Both the position numbers and the translations under genes were made by a program. From Arion vulgaris (lineage: Eukaryota > Mollusca > Gastropoda > Stylommatophora > Arionidae): DNA of 64,000 nt. This document shows, in pieces, positions 55,394 through 64,000 of the stretch (its first letter is position 1; every line of letters begins with the position of its first letter). Location of the stretch: assembly GCA_020796225.1 (NCBI GenBank), contig CM036771.1:27324176-27388175 (forward strand). The letters run 5' to 3'. The notes beneath the pieces were generated by a model, which saw only the letters and a list, made by a program, of their open reading frames with translations, was not told the DNA's origin and did not search any database.

Positions 55394-56478
55394 CAGCTTT
55401 TCCCAAAGTGGACAGTACCACCCCCCAGTGGACGCTGAAGCGTTCTAGTGGGACGATATTCAGTTCAGAAGAGTTGGGGGATGTTCAGGCGATTATTGAT
55501 ATATGGTTCCTTAAAGAAGAAATTATTAATAAATATTTTCAAATAAATTATTTTCTGATTTTGTGATTGAATAATCATTTAAAATTTGAATTCTGAATTT
55601 TAATTCATCTTATGCCCGTCTTACACGATCCAATTTTAAATCAATTTTCTATTTCATTCATATAATCATTTGAAAATTGACCACGTAGGACAGAAATAAA
55701 AGTCAAAAGTTTTACATACCTAGGGAGTATGATGACATCTACGGGGATACAGCGCCAGAAATTCCACACAGAATCGCATTGGCATCAAGTGCTTTTGACA
55801 AATTGTCAAATATATGGAAGTCCAATTCACTCAGCAAGCACTTAAAATTAAAGATCTTTAACTCTTGTGTGATTCCAGTATTAACTTATGGATGCGAGAG
55901 TTGGAAAGCAACAAAAGCTCTAGAAAGAAAATTAGATAACTTTGAGAATAAATGTCTTAGAAGAATATTGAACCTCAAATGGTCAGATTTCAGACCCAAT
56001 ACACAAATAAGACAAGAGACCAAGCAAGAAAATGTATCAAATTTTATAAGAAAGCGCCGCTGGAACTACATCGGCCACACACTTAGAATGGATGAGAGAA
56101 GACTCCTTACCAATCCCTCATATGGACACCAGAGGGAAAAGAAAACGAGGAAGACCAAGAGAGACTCTGCGTAGAACCATCACCAGAGAAGGCTCAACGA
56201 TGGGCCTAGTAAACATTAAAGACCTAAAACAGATAGCAACGAACCGCGAGACATGGAGAACTATGACCTCTGCCCTATGCGCCGCCCACAGGCCCAAGAG
56301 GAAAGACTAACTAACTAACTAAGGACAGAAATATATATCAATTTTCTATGTCAAAGAGAAAATAGAGCATGTATATATGTGGGAGGGGGGCGTTCGCAAA
56401 CTTTTATAATGTGGAGGGGGCGTTACAAAGTTTATGTTGTGCAAAGTGGACGTGGGCCGAAAAGTTTGGAAATCTGTG
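55394..56478. mobile_element. hAT element remnant (outer), containing a LINE insertion
   Basis: The left end is CAGCTTTTCCCAAAGTGG at 55,394. The right end is GTTTGGAAATCTGTG at 56,478, an imperfect inverted match. The left flank GTCTAGCG (55,386-55,393) reappears exactly at 56,986-56,993, beyond the second hAT element. The second element therefore inserted at this element's right TSD. The interior has no transposase except the inserted LINE piece, so it is non-autonomous. Confidence 0.72.
55699..56321 (+). mobile_element. 5'-truncated LINE 3' end nested in the hAT element, 12-bp TSD
   Basis: AGGACAGAAATA at 55,687-55,698 and 56,322-56,333 flanks the insertion. The frame at 55,779-56,174 gives FDKLSNIWKSNSLSKHLKLK, VLTYGCESWKATKALE, CLRRILNLKWSD and RRWNYIGHTLRM. 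A frameshift at about 56,110 leads to GKRKRGRPRETLRRT and ATNRETWRTMTSAL. The tail is ACTAACTAACTAACTAA. The RT catalytic part was never included. Confidence 0.9.
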
Positions 56479-56484
56479 GTCTAG

Positions 56485-56983
56485 TTATAGGTTCCCAAAC
56501 CTTTCGGATCACCGCCCACTTTGCGAGAATACATTTTGTAACACCCAACTTCTCTCCGCTGCCCCCCAAATTATAGCCTTTTCCGCGTTCAAACAGTTTG
56601 ATATTTCGACGCAAATTCAACTAATAATACATTACTGCTTATGTAAATTGCAACTAATAATACATTACAGCTTATGTAAATTGCAACTAATAATACATTA
56701 CTGCTTATGTAAATTGCAACTAATAATACATGACTGCTTATGTAAATTGCAACTAATAATACATTACAGCTTATGTAAATTGCAACTAATAATACATGAC
56801 TGCTTATGTTGTTAAAGTATTGTTAAATATATGTCATTAATTTTTTCTATAAGAGCCAACGACCACTAGATAGCCTGAACGGGGCCCTTCCCTCCCCAAC
56901 TGCATATGAACTCGTTATCACCACCTAGAAGGCCTCAGCGACCACTGGGAGGGGGAGGGGGTGACGCCCACTTTAGGAACCTA
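56485..56983. mobile_element. hAT MITE (inner), 499 bp, perfect 8-bp TSD
   Basis: TGGTCTAG occurs at 56,477-56,484 and 56,984-56,991. The ends are TTATAGGTTCCCAAAC and its imperfect reverse complement GTGGG..TTTAGGAACCTA. The interior contains a 33-bp minisatellite and a G-rich stretch (GGGAGGGGGAGGGGG) near the right end. No transposase. Confidence 0.8.
56618..56810. repeat. 33-bp minisatellite inside the hAT MITE, about 6 copies
   Basis: The unit is CAACTAATAATACATTACTG plus CTTATGTAAATTG, with ACTG/ACAG and ATTA/ATGA variants. The LQLIIHYCLCK frame is a by-product. Confidence 0.93.
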
Positions 56984-56993
56984 TGGTCTAGCG

Positions 56994-57335
56994 TTTCATC
57001 TTGGGCCATTTTCCCTATCGTTTTCCTATCTTCGAATTTACTTGGTTGTCGTGACTCATTGCTTATCATTCGTCTATCTTTTGGCTAATGCTAATTTAAA
57101 GCCTATGCTCCTACGTGTAGGAATGGTTCCTAGCCCTTATAATACTTTCGTCTAACAACTCGCCCGTGTGTTGCCTGGTCCGCTAGGGAGCAAAGAATAG
57201 TAACACTGTGATCTACAAGGTAACCTAAGAGGTAAGACCTAGGAAGCCATCTAGTAATAAAAAGCGTCGCAGAAAACGGATGTGCTTGTAGGTCCATAAC
57301 TGGCACAACCTACAATCGCTCTTGAGCCCAGATCA
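56994..57335. other. Unassigned; first copy of a diverged duplication
   Basis: 57,075-57,160 resembles 57,832-57,910 at reduced identity (TTCTACRTGT, CTTATAATACTTTCGTCTAA versus CATTATAACACTTTCATCTA). 57,515-57,585 resembles 57,900-57,970 (ACTCTTGA, CTCAGC, TAGCTCACG). This suggests an old local duplication later interrupted by minisatellites. No gene. Confidence 0.5.
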
Positions 57336-57468
57336 CATACAGATCACATACAGATCATACAGATCACATACAGATCACATACAGATCACATAAGATCACA
57401 TACAGATCACATACAGATCACATACAGATCACATACAGATCACACACAGATCACATACAGATCACAAA
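57336..57468. repeat. 11-bp minisatellite (ACAGATCACAT)n
   Basis: About 12 copies with a few one- or two-base losses (CAGATCATAC, CATAAGATC). Confidence 0.95.
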
Positions 57469-57581
57469 GAGTGGTTTAACAAGTGGTCGATTGGAGCGTT
57501 CGAAAAAGAAGTCTAACGACTAATATTTAATTAACAACCGCATTCTTGAGGTAAATATACTCAGCGTTACTCTCAGCTCAC

Positions 57582-57772
57582 GGATAATATCATGTAATAT
57601 CACGGATAATATCATGTAATTTCACGGATAATATCATGTAATATCACGGATAATATCATGTAATTTCACGGATAATATCATGTAATTTCACGGATAATAT
57701 CATGTAATATCATGGAAAATATCATGTAATATTACGGATAATATCATGTAATATCACGGATATTATCATGTT
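57582..57772. repeat. 22-bp minisatellite, about 8-9 copies
   Basis: The unit is ATATCACGGATAATATCATG plus TA, with TAATTTCACGG and TAATATCATGG variants. Confidence 0.95.
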
Positions 57773-58208
57773 AAGATCTGTAACCTAAATATCCTGTTGG
57801 GATCAGTGGCTTGTCATTCTTCTATATCTCATTATATTAGTTTAGAGTCTGTGTTTCTACATGTTGATTTGGGTCCTACTCATTATAACACTTTCATCTA
57901 ATGATTAATATCATTTGAATAACTACACTCTTGAAGTACGTCTGCTCAGCTCGACTCTTAGCTCACGAATGTCGTTCTAGTGAATCGTCTTAGCTCACCC
58001 AGGAGTTCAGTCGTCAAACTATGTAAAATTTCCCACAATTATGTTCAAGAACCACTCACTTTTACACAACGAGTTAGGTTACAGTTACGGTTGAACGTGG
58101 AAATTCGAGCGTCGCCATTCTTTCAATTGCGAACTCCCTCATAATTTCAATGTATTGTTGCTATTAGCTTTTATGAAGGCTCCCACCATTTGGCCCGCTA
58201 TCATGGCA

Positions 58209-58236
58209 CTACACTTTGATCTTAGCCAAAAAGGCA
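58209..58236 (-). pseudogene. U2 snRNA-like fragment
   Basis: The minus strand reads GCCTTTTTGGCTAAGATCAA then AGTGTAGT. Conserved U2 snRNA near its 5' end reads GGCCUUUUGGCUAAGAUCAA then GUGUAGU. Only about 26 nt match, with one extra T and one extra A. The neighbouring bases do not fit U2, so this is a truncated retro-copy, or a SINE/repeat derived from one, not a working gene. 57,773-58,208 otherwise holds the second copy of the diverged duplication. Confidence 0.6.
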
Positions 58237-59485
58237 TGTGAATATGTACAAGTGACGACTTATCGATTTTGCAAACCCTTTGCAGAGTTCTAAACGTTGA
58301 CGCTTATCAGAACTATCATTATAAATATTAAATATTGTGAATTAAATCTGCAGGTTGAGAAGTCGGGGGAGGGAGTTTTCAATAATATTATGATAATGTA
58401 TAATATATCTCAGCAGCATTGTTGCACTTCAGCATTATCAGCGGAATCTGTTGAAAGGCCATCTCCGAATGTGCATTAACAATTATCTCCCTTGTAATGT
58501 TCATCATCTTCTGTAAAGTTTAATTTCTCAGCCAAATAATATCAGACCTAGCCATCACGTTAGATTGTATACATTGTATTTAAAATTTGAGAGTGATATC
58601 GACTGGGGGAAGTGCAAAGCGAATTGTTTCTGTAATTATAACAGGTGCGCGCACACCTGATTATTATTGAATGATTGTACCCCAGCTGGCCTGGTTATCT
58701 GCAATTTTAAGAGAATATGATGTGGTGTAGTATAAAGTGTATATTAAGTATTAAAAAAGCAGTTATGTGCCCAAATGTGAACAGTTGCCTACTAAGAATG
58801 CAAATTAATTTCTAAAATATTCGAGGCGATAGTTTTAAGGAAAGACGTAAGATAAGGTGTGCTATTCTGTGAGTACACCTACTGTGTTCTGGCTATAGTT
58901 AACCTTTTATAGTGCCATTTGTCGCACGCAGGTATTGGTTTAAACATGGTAACGTTAAAAAAAAGATAATTATACATCTAGGATTTAACCCAGATTTGTA
59001 ATTCAGTTCTAGGATAGAGGGGGAATGCATGAAACAATGATGGCAGGAGAATCGCTGAGGGAGATCATGGGTTTAAAATTTCATAGACCGGGCAAAGTTT
59101 TTCATTCTTCTCCAAGAACATACGCACTTATATTGGCACCATATCAGTCAAATTTTTTCTACATTTTTCTAACTTGAAAACATAAATCAGTGTATAATTC
59201 AATGTGGAAAATATAATTGATTAAAATATTGTAGTGACTTAAATTTTATATATTGACTTTGTGACACACATGAAACTGCAAATGTGTATATAGCCAACAT
59301 ATAAGAGAGATTCATTTGAACGTTGAAAACTGATTCGCACTACGGTTTGCACCTGCTTGCTGATTTCGCTAAGTTAAAGTTAGCCATAGGCGCATACTAG
59401 CGAGAGTTGGGTAGTTTGTATTTTTTTAAAATTTAGTTAACAGGTACTGACTTTATTATGTGTACAAATCTTTTTAGTTTGGAAG
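58237..59485. other. Unassigned intergenic or intronic sequence
   Basis: 1.2 kb of AT-rich sequence without repeat arrays, transposon ends or frames above 60 codons with recognisable motifs. Confidence 0.5.
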
Positions 59486-59489
59486 GGAG

Positions 59490-59808
59490 GATCGGGGCTG
59501 GGAGTGAGAGGATGGAGGTAGAGGGTTGAGAGTGAGAGGCTGGGAGGTAGAGGGCTGGGATGTAGAGGGCTGGGGAGGTAGAGGGCTGGGGAGGTAGAGG
59601 GGTGGGGAGGTAGAGGGGTGGGGGGGTAGAGGACTGGGGAGTGAGAGGGTTTGGGGAGTGAGAGGGCTGGGGAGGTAGAGGGGTGGGAGTGTAGAGGGGG
59701 GAGGTAGAGGGCTGGGGAGTGAGAGGGCTGGGGAGGTAGAGGGCTGGGGAGGTGAGGGAGGGGAGTGTAGAGGGGTGGGAGTGTAGAGGGCTGGTCAGTG
59801 TAGAGGGC
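59490..59808. repeat. G-rich minisatellite (GGGGAGGTAGAGGGCTG)n
   Basis: Irregular units of about 14-18 bp with strong strand asymmetry (almost no C on the plus strand). Repeated G3-G7 runs could form G-quadruplexes. The minus-strand Pro/Ser/Leu frame is a by-product. Confidence 0.93.
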
Positions 59809-59904
59809 TAGCAACTTGACTAGCAAGAAACAAAGAAGAGATCTCAATTCAAAACCATTTATTTAGGTTGCTAATTGATACTTTACTTGTTCCATTTCGT
59901 TTGT

Positions 59905-59952
59905 TGATTGATAGATTGATTGATTGATTGATAGATTGATAGATTGATTGAT

Positions 59953-59984
<32 letters not shown>

Positions 59985-60058
59985 AAATTGATTGATAGAT
60001 TGATTGATATATCGATATATTTATTTATTTATTTATTGATTGATTGATTGATTGATTG
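59905..60058. repeat. (GATT/GATA)n microsatellite
   Basis: Alternating GATTGATTGATAGATT units. It ends in ATTGATTGAAACACAATCATTGCACTTC, which recalls the SINE-like 3' end at 26.77 kb; it may have grown from such a tail. 60,060-60,879 is unassigned. Confidence 0.93.
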
Positions 60059-60879
60059 AAACACAATCATTGCACTTCAGTGAAGAACAATGTGGGCTCG
60101 TATCTCTTCTTACACAGAAAATGTCAGCAAAAATGCCCGAATTCTGTAACACTTACCCGAATTATTATTATTTTAGAATGATGAAAATGTGTGGACATTT
60201 TATTTAAATTTTCAAGTGATATTTTATGACCATGGCTCAAAGAGCAATGCTTCTTCGATACAAACAAAAGTGCTGTCAACACAGAAGGTGAACTTCAGAA
60301 ATAATAGAGAACGTGAAAAGCACTATTTAATAGGCGCACACAAAAGTCCATTCTAGATATCTCTTCTTATCCTGACGATGTGATACAAAACAGGATTAGA
60401 GGAAAGAAGATACAAAAATTACACAATTTTACATGGAGATATTTACAAATATATATATATATGCACTAGGAAAGGATATATATAACAACACAGAAAACAT
60501 TTTTTATTTCGTTAACATAATCGTCCAGCGAACATCAGTTAATAGTTTTTTTGAAGGATTATCATCACAGCACTCCGGACATGGTCATATATGCTCCGAT
60601 CTCCGCCTCAACAAATCTCGAATCGTCCCGCGACACAACGGCACTTCGATGTTGATATAAATATAAATAAATGTTCATCAATATAAATGTTCATAAGAAC
60701 TCAATCAAACACTTTTTATTCAATGTTATATTTAAATTGGAACAAAGATAGCATCAATAATCATTGATTTCGTGAATCAAATCAAGACACAGACTATTGT
60801 TGAAGTGTCGAGAGAAACCAACATATCAAAGACAGAAAATTATAAATATCGTAAATGAACAATTCTAGTTATGTATCGG

Positions 60880-61110
60880 AAATGTGATATGTATGGAGAC
60901 AAACTGTGACAAAAATGTGATACGCATGGAGACAAGCTCTGTGACAAAATGTGATATGCATGGAGACAAACGTGACAAAATGTGATACGCATGGAGACAA
61001 ACTCTGTGACAAAAATGTGATACGTATGGAGACAAATTCTGTGAAAAAAATGTGATACGCATGGAGACAAACTCTCTGACAAAAATGATAACGCATGGAG
61101 ACAAACTCTA
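60880..61110. repeat. About 35-bp minisatellite, 7 copies
   Basis: The unit contains ATGTGATACGCATGGAGACA then AACTCTGTGACAAAA, with length variants from 28 to 35 bp. Confidence 0.93.
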
Positions 61111-61303
61111 GGACAAAACTGCACTGAGATGGACATCAGAGTGCAAACGAAAACGTGAAAGACCCAAAATAACATGGAGAACAGTAGAACAAGAACTGAA
61201 AGAAATGTATCACAGCTGGAGTACAATACAAGGGACGGCTAAGAATAAAGAAGAATGACGTGTATTCGTTGTTTTCCCAAACGTCAGTAGCTTCACAGGC
61301 TAG

Positions 61304-61341
<38 letters not shown>

Positions 61342-61342
61342 T
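61111..61342 (+). pseudogene. LINE 3' terminal fragment with (GA)n tail
   Basis: The frame reads CKRKRERPKITWRTVEQELK then EMYHSWSTIQGTAKNKEE. A stop precedes RVFVVFPNVSSFTG. This is the extreme C-terminus of a LINE polyprotein (GKR.RGRPK.TWRR..E.E). The (GA)n run at 61,308-61,338 forms the tail. Confidence 0.8.
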
Positions 61343-61374
61343 TGAAGTTTATTTATTATAATGCAAAGAACGGA

Positions 61375-62033
61375 CTGTGGGCAAACATTGGAGGCAGGAA
61401 ACTTGATAAGACACTTGGAAAACATTGACTGCAGGAAAACTTGATAACGACACTTGGAAAAAACATGGGATGGCAGGGAAACCTGATTATGACACTTGGA
61501 AAAACATTGGATTGCTGGAAAACTTGATAACAACACTTGGAAAACATTGATGCAGGAAAACTTGATAACGACACTTGGAAAAACATGGATGGGCAGGAAA
61601 ACTTGATAACGACACTTGGAAAACATGGGATGGCAGGAAAACTTGATAACGACATTTGGGAAAAACATGGGATGGCAGGAAACTTGATAAAGACATTTGG
61701 GAAAACATGGGATGGCAGGAAAACTTGATAACGACACTTGGAAAACAGGGATGGCAGGAAAACTTGATAACGACACTTGGAAAACATGGATGGCAGGAAA
61801 ACTTGATAACGACACTAAAACATGGATGCAGGAAAACTTGATAACGAACTTGAAAACATTGATGCAGGAAATGATAACGACACTGAAAACATGGTGAGGA
61901 AATGATAACGACACTTGGAAAACATGGATGGCAGGAAAACTTGATAACGACACTTGGAAAAACATGGGATGACAGGAAAACTTGATAACGACACTTGGAA
62001 AACATGGATGGCAGGAAAACTTAATAACGACAC
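61375..62033. repeat. About 40-bp minisatellite, 16 copies
   Basis: The unit contains GGCAGGAAAACTTGATAACG then ACACTTGGAAAACATGGGAT. Many copies have one- to several-base losses, mostly in A or G runs, like the damage in the 65-bp array. Confidence 0.94.
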
Positions 62034-62105
62034 TGATTAAATATATACTTTTCCAGATTAAACTACACTGTACCAAAAATTAACAACATCAAAATTCATA
62101 AACAT

Positions 62106-62157
62106 CATTAGGTCATTAGGTCATTAGGGTCATTAGGGTCATTAGGGTCATTAGGTT
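62106..62157. repeat. 9-10 bp repeat (GTCATTAGG)n
   Basis: Six short copies, GGTCATTAG or GGGTCATTAG. Confidence 0.9.
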
Positions 62158-62291
62158 GTGGGAATCCAAACTCGACTACATTACACGCTACACGATATTT
62201 AATAAGAATGACGTACAGGGGACTCATCATCATCAAATAGCTTGTCCTTAGCAGAACTTTGCCACTTTAAGAGTCTTTCGATTTCTCTCTC

Positions 62292-62372
62292 TCATATTCC
62301 AGATGCCCGCTCTGAAACGGTCATTCTCAAACCATCAGTTACATCCTGAATCCATCTCTTCCATGGTCTTGA
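62292..62372 (-). pseudogene. LINE 3' fragment, minus strand
   Basis: The minus strand reads RPWKRWIQDVTDGLRMTV. This C-terminal LINE motif abuts, head to head, the plus-strand LINE piece that begins at about 62,373. Confidence 0.65.
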
Positions 62373-62615
62373 TAAAGTATCTCTAAAATGTTTCGATATA
62401 GACACCAAAGGCTGGGAATCCCTTGCGAGAGATACCCAACTGTGGCACTGTAGCAATACAAGAGGAACTCGAATAGCTGAGAATCGCCGTAGACCTATTA
62501 TTGAAGCACAGAGAAAGCGAGCTGCGCGAAAAGACAAAACAGATACAGCAGCACGCGTCTGAGGCTGTTGTCATCGCAGCTTGCGATAGACGACTAATAT
62601 TATTATCAAATAGCT
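62373..62615 (+). pseudogene. LINE 3' end of the C2H2-finger family, finger deleted
   Basis: The frame reads DKVSLKCFDIDTKGWESLAR and HCSNTRGTRIAENRRRP, then EAQRKRAARKDK. It parallels 4,146-4,460 on the other strand. The CPTCGRGFC...HLRTH finger that follows there is missing here, and the sequence jumps to the 3' UTR (GTTGTCATCGCAGCTTGCGA). Confidence 0.82.
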
Positions 62616-62639
62616 TTTCGTGACCAGAAATATGTCACT

Positions 62640-62795
62640 CTAATAATTGTTCGGAAAATCTCTGTCTCGTGGGCCACATGTCCCACCTATGTCGTAGTCG
62701 TGTTCAAATCATCATTTACATTCTGAATCTATCTTTTCCGTAGTCTTCCTCTTATTCTATTTGCACGGATGCCTCCTTTCAATGTTCGCATTATT
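62640..62795 (-). pseudogene. Short LINE 3' fragment, minus strand
   Basis: The minus strand reads IIMRTLKGGIRANRIRGRLR, KRWIQNVNDDLNT. It resembles the fragment at 15,810-15,972. Confidence 0.7.
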
Positions 62796-62861
62796 ATTTG
62801 AAGCATCAGACATTTTTCTTTGATTTTGAGTTCTTTCTGAATATATATATATTTTTTTCCG

Positions 62862-63049
62862 ATCCAGAAGCACTTGAGCTGAAAGCTCTTCGGCTCGGTG
62901 TCATGGACATCGTAACCTTCGGCTCGGTGCCACGAACACGTAAATCTGGGGAACCTGTAGCTTTTCTGCCAGTCCGCGGAGTTGAACCTGCACTTACAGA
63001 GGACTAGTCACCCGTAGTCCAACGCGCTACGAACACGCTGGGCACTGGG
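62862..63049 (-). mobile_element. tRNA-derived SINE, minus strand
   Basis: The tRNA-like head lies near 63,049-62,978: A-box-like TAGCGCGTTGGA at 63,018-63,029 and B-box GGTTCAACTCC at 62,978-62,988. The body contains two copies of CACCGAGCCGAAG. It lies just upstream of the GPCR exon, presumably in its intron or promoter region. No TSD was identified. Confidence 0.78.
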
Positions 63050-63210
63050 GCTTGAATATATCGATTTGCTCTCTTTTATGTCCATGATATAGGAAGAAAT
63101 ATTATGTAACACTTATATTAAAATGCACATATATATTTTTCCACTGCCTTGTTAATGTCCATGGTTCGCACATATATGTATCACTGTTTACATAATATTA
63201 ATGACACTCT

Positions 63211-63225
63211 TTCGTTGTCTTACAG
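63211..63225 (+). promoter_or_regulatory. Probable splice acceptor before the GPCR exon
   Basis: TTCGTTGTCTTACAG is a pyrimidine-rich tract ending in AG six bases before the ATG at 63,232. An intron in the 5' UTR would explain the absence of a promoter close by. Confidence 0.55.
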
Positions 63226-63231
63226 AATATC

Positions 63232-64000
63232 ATGAAGATCATTAAAGACGAAACTGGCTGCTCGGTGAATTTAACATCCAGCGATGGCCATGAACATCTG
63301 CAAGCCTGCAAAGATGACCTGAAGGTCAACTTGATCAGTGATGACACTGCACATGTCTGTGATGGATTCCAAGTTGCCGTGACAGGAACCTTGGCCGTTG
63401 GTGGCATGGTCACAAACACGGTCAATATCGTAGTCTTCATTAAAATGGGGTTAAACGATGCTGTTAACATCAGCCTCCTGGGTCTGGCGGTTAGTGACGT
63501 GTGCTCTCTAATATTTTCGTTCTGGGAGGCTGTCTGTTTCAACCCATGGTTTGAGGATGGTGCCCCAGTAGTTTACACTGAGATTGAGTATATCACCGGT
63601 TGTTGGCACACATTTGCTTTGTTCGAGTTGCGTACATCACTCGCATTTGTAACATTAGAAAGATGTCTGTGTATCGCTTTACCACTGAAAGTAAAAACAA
63701 TCATAACGAAAAACCGCACTAAGGCAGCTATCATTACCATATTTGTGATTGTCAGCGTTACCTCTGCTCCGGAATATTACGTTAATCAGGTGGTATGGAA
63801 GTTCTACCCCGAGAAAAACCGCACAATGCTTGGCATTCTTTTTGTAGATGACAGATTGAAATTCGAAAGCGTCACACTAATAATGAACAATATTATCATG
63901 CAGTTATTCGCTTTTATCTCCGTTGTCATCTGCACGATAATTCTAGTTGTGCAATTGAACAGAAAATCGAAATGGCGACAGCAAACTGCAAAAGGAGAAA
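63232..64000 (+). CDS. Chemosensory-type rhodopsin-family GPCR, N-terminal 256 residues (runs off the window)
   Basis: A seven-transmembrane receptor at the cell surface that would couple a chemical ligand to G proteins; the ligand is unknown. Visible parts: an extracellular N-terminus of about 45 residues with an NLT glycosylation site at 13-15. TM1 spans about 47-73. TM2 spans about 79-100, with LAVSD (Asp89 at the 2.50 position). Cys124 lies before TM3. TM3 ends in LERCLCIALPLKV, with Glu143-Arg144-Cys145 at the DRY site. TM4 spans about 164-184, followed by an NRT site in loop 2 (196-198). TM5 spans about 212-242, followed by a basic loop (RKSKWR). TM6, TM7 and the stop lie beyond 64,000. 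The frame is uninterrupted. The ERC variant and overall layout match the large gastropod chemosensory receptor families (from memory). Peptide GPCR families are the main alternative. Confidence 0.9.
   Translation, partial: MKIIKDETGCSVNLTSSDGHEHLQACKDDLKVNLISDDTAHVCDGFQVAVTGTLAVGGMVTNTVNIVVFIKMGLNDAVNISLLGLAVSDVCSLIFSFWEAVCFNPWFEDGAPVVYTEIEYITGCWHTFALFELRTSLAFVTLERCLCIALPLKVKTIITKNRTKAAIITIFVIVSVTSAPEYYVNQVVWKFYPEKNRTMLGILFVDDRLKFESVTLIMNNIIMQLFAFISVVICTIILVVQLNRKSKWRQQTAKGE

Noticed and set aside
59437..59847. Pro/Ser/Leu-rich 136-codon minus-strand ORF resembling a low-complexity extracellular protein
   Set aside because: It is the complement of the G-rich minisatellite. Composition alone explains it.
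61487..62076. Minus-strand ORFs of 143-258 codons rich in Phe/Ser/Cys
   Set aside because: They follow the ~40-bp minisatellite in shifting frames, with no domain.
62106..62157. Interstitial telomere repeat
   Set aside because: The unit is GTCATTAGG/GGTCATTAGG, not TTAGGG. It is only a short local tandem repeat.
63198..63542. 114-codon minus-strand ORF near the GPCR
   Set aside because: Antisense shadow of the receptor exon; no motif.

Overview
The window is eukaryotic, repeat-dominated, AT-rich genomic DNA. It most likely comes from a mollusc, probably a heterobranch gastropod. That is an inference from three things: a partial chemosensory-type rhodopsin-family GPCR at the right edge whose TM3 carries Glu-Arg-Cys (ERC) at the DRY position, tRNA-headed SINEs, and the mix of LINE, hAT, Helitron and LTR relics. 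Only one host gene is supported: the GPCR coding exon at 63,232-64,000 (+), cut by the window end. Every other protein-like stretch is transposon remnant or an ORF kept open because a tandem repeat has a period divisible by three.

Left part (1-19.3 kb). A tRNA-derived SINE with a 13-bp target-site duplication (TSD) opens the window, followed by 33-bp and 27-bp minisatellites. Next come a LINE fragment with an RNase H domain, microsatellites flanking a reverse-strand LINE with a C2H2 finger, an hAT MITE, and an internally deleted hAT transposon with a perfect 8-bp TSD. About 52 copies of an 87-89 bp satellite follow (7,967-12,509), then several LINE 3' fragments. A second tRNA-headed SINE has its A-box half amplified into 24 copies of a 38-bp satellite. 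A 56-bp satellite ends this part.

Middle (19.3-29.7 kb). A young LTR retrotransposon (19,699-26,157, minus orientation) has LTRs with no base substitutions between them, a PBS-like site, a PPT, a frame-disrupted gag and a long orphan ORF, but no recognisable pol. It sits in an older LINE and is flanked by an identical 286-bp target duplication, far larger than normal. A SINE-like unit, a 27-bp satellite inside a long inverted repeat, and a LINE endonuclease fragment follow.

29.7-42.7 kb is a 65-bp satellite whose consensus is badly corrupted in places. It contains an A571-C412 homopolymer block that is almost certainly an assembly or polishing artefact.

Right part (42.7-63 kb). This holds LINE fragments, one with a SINE insertion and 13-bp TSD. 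A dead Helitron in minus orientation (45,910 to about 50,970) has lost its Rep domain and carries a nested RNase-H LINE with a 19-bp TSD. A long but decayed LINE (51,722-55,020) is followed by a three-level nest of two hAT elements and a LINE. Several minisatellites, a U2 snRNA-like fragment and more LINE/SINE pieces lead up to the GPCR exon.

The window therefore reads as a transposon and satellite graveyard upstream of, and probably partly within the 5' intron of, a chemosensory receptor gene. There is no operon-like cooperation between genes to describe. All homology statements come from reading translated motifs by eye; no database search was run.
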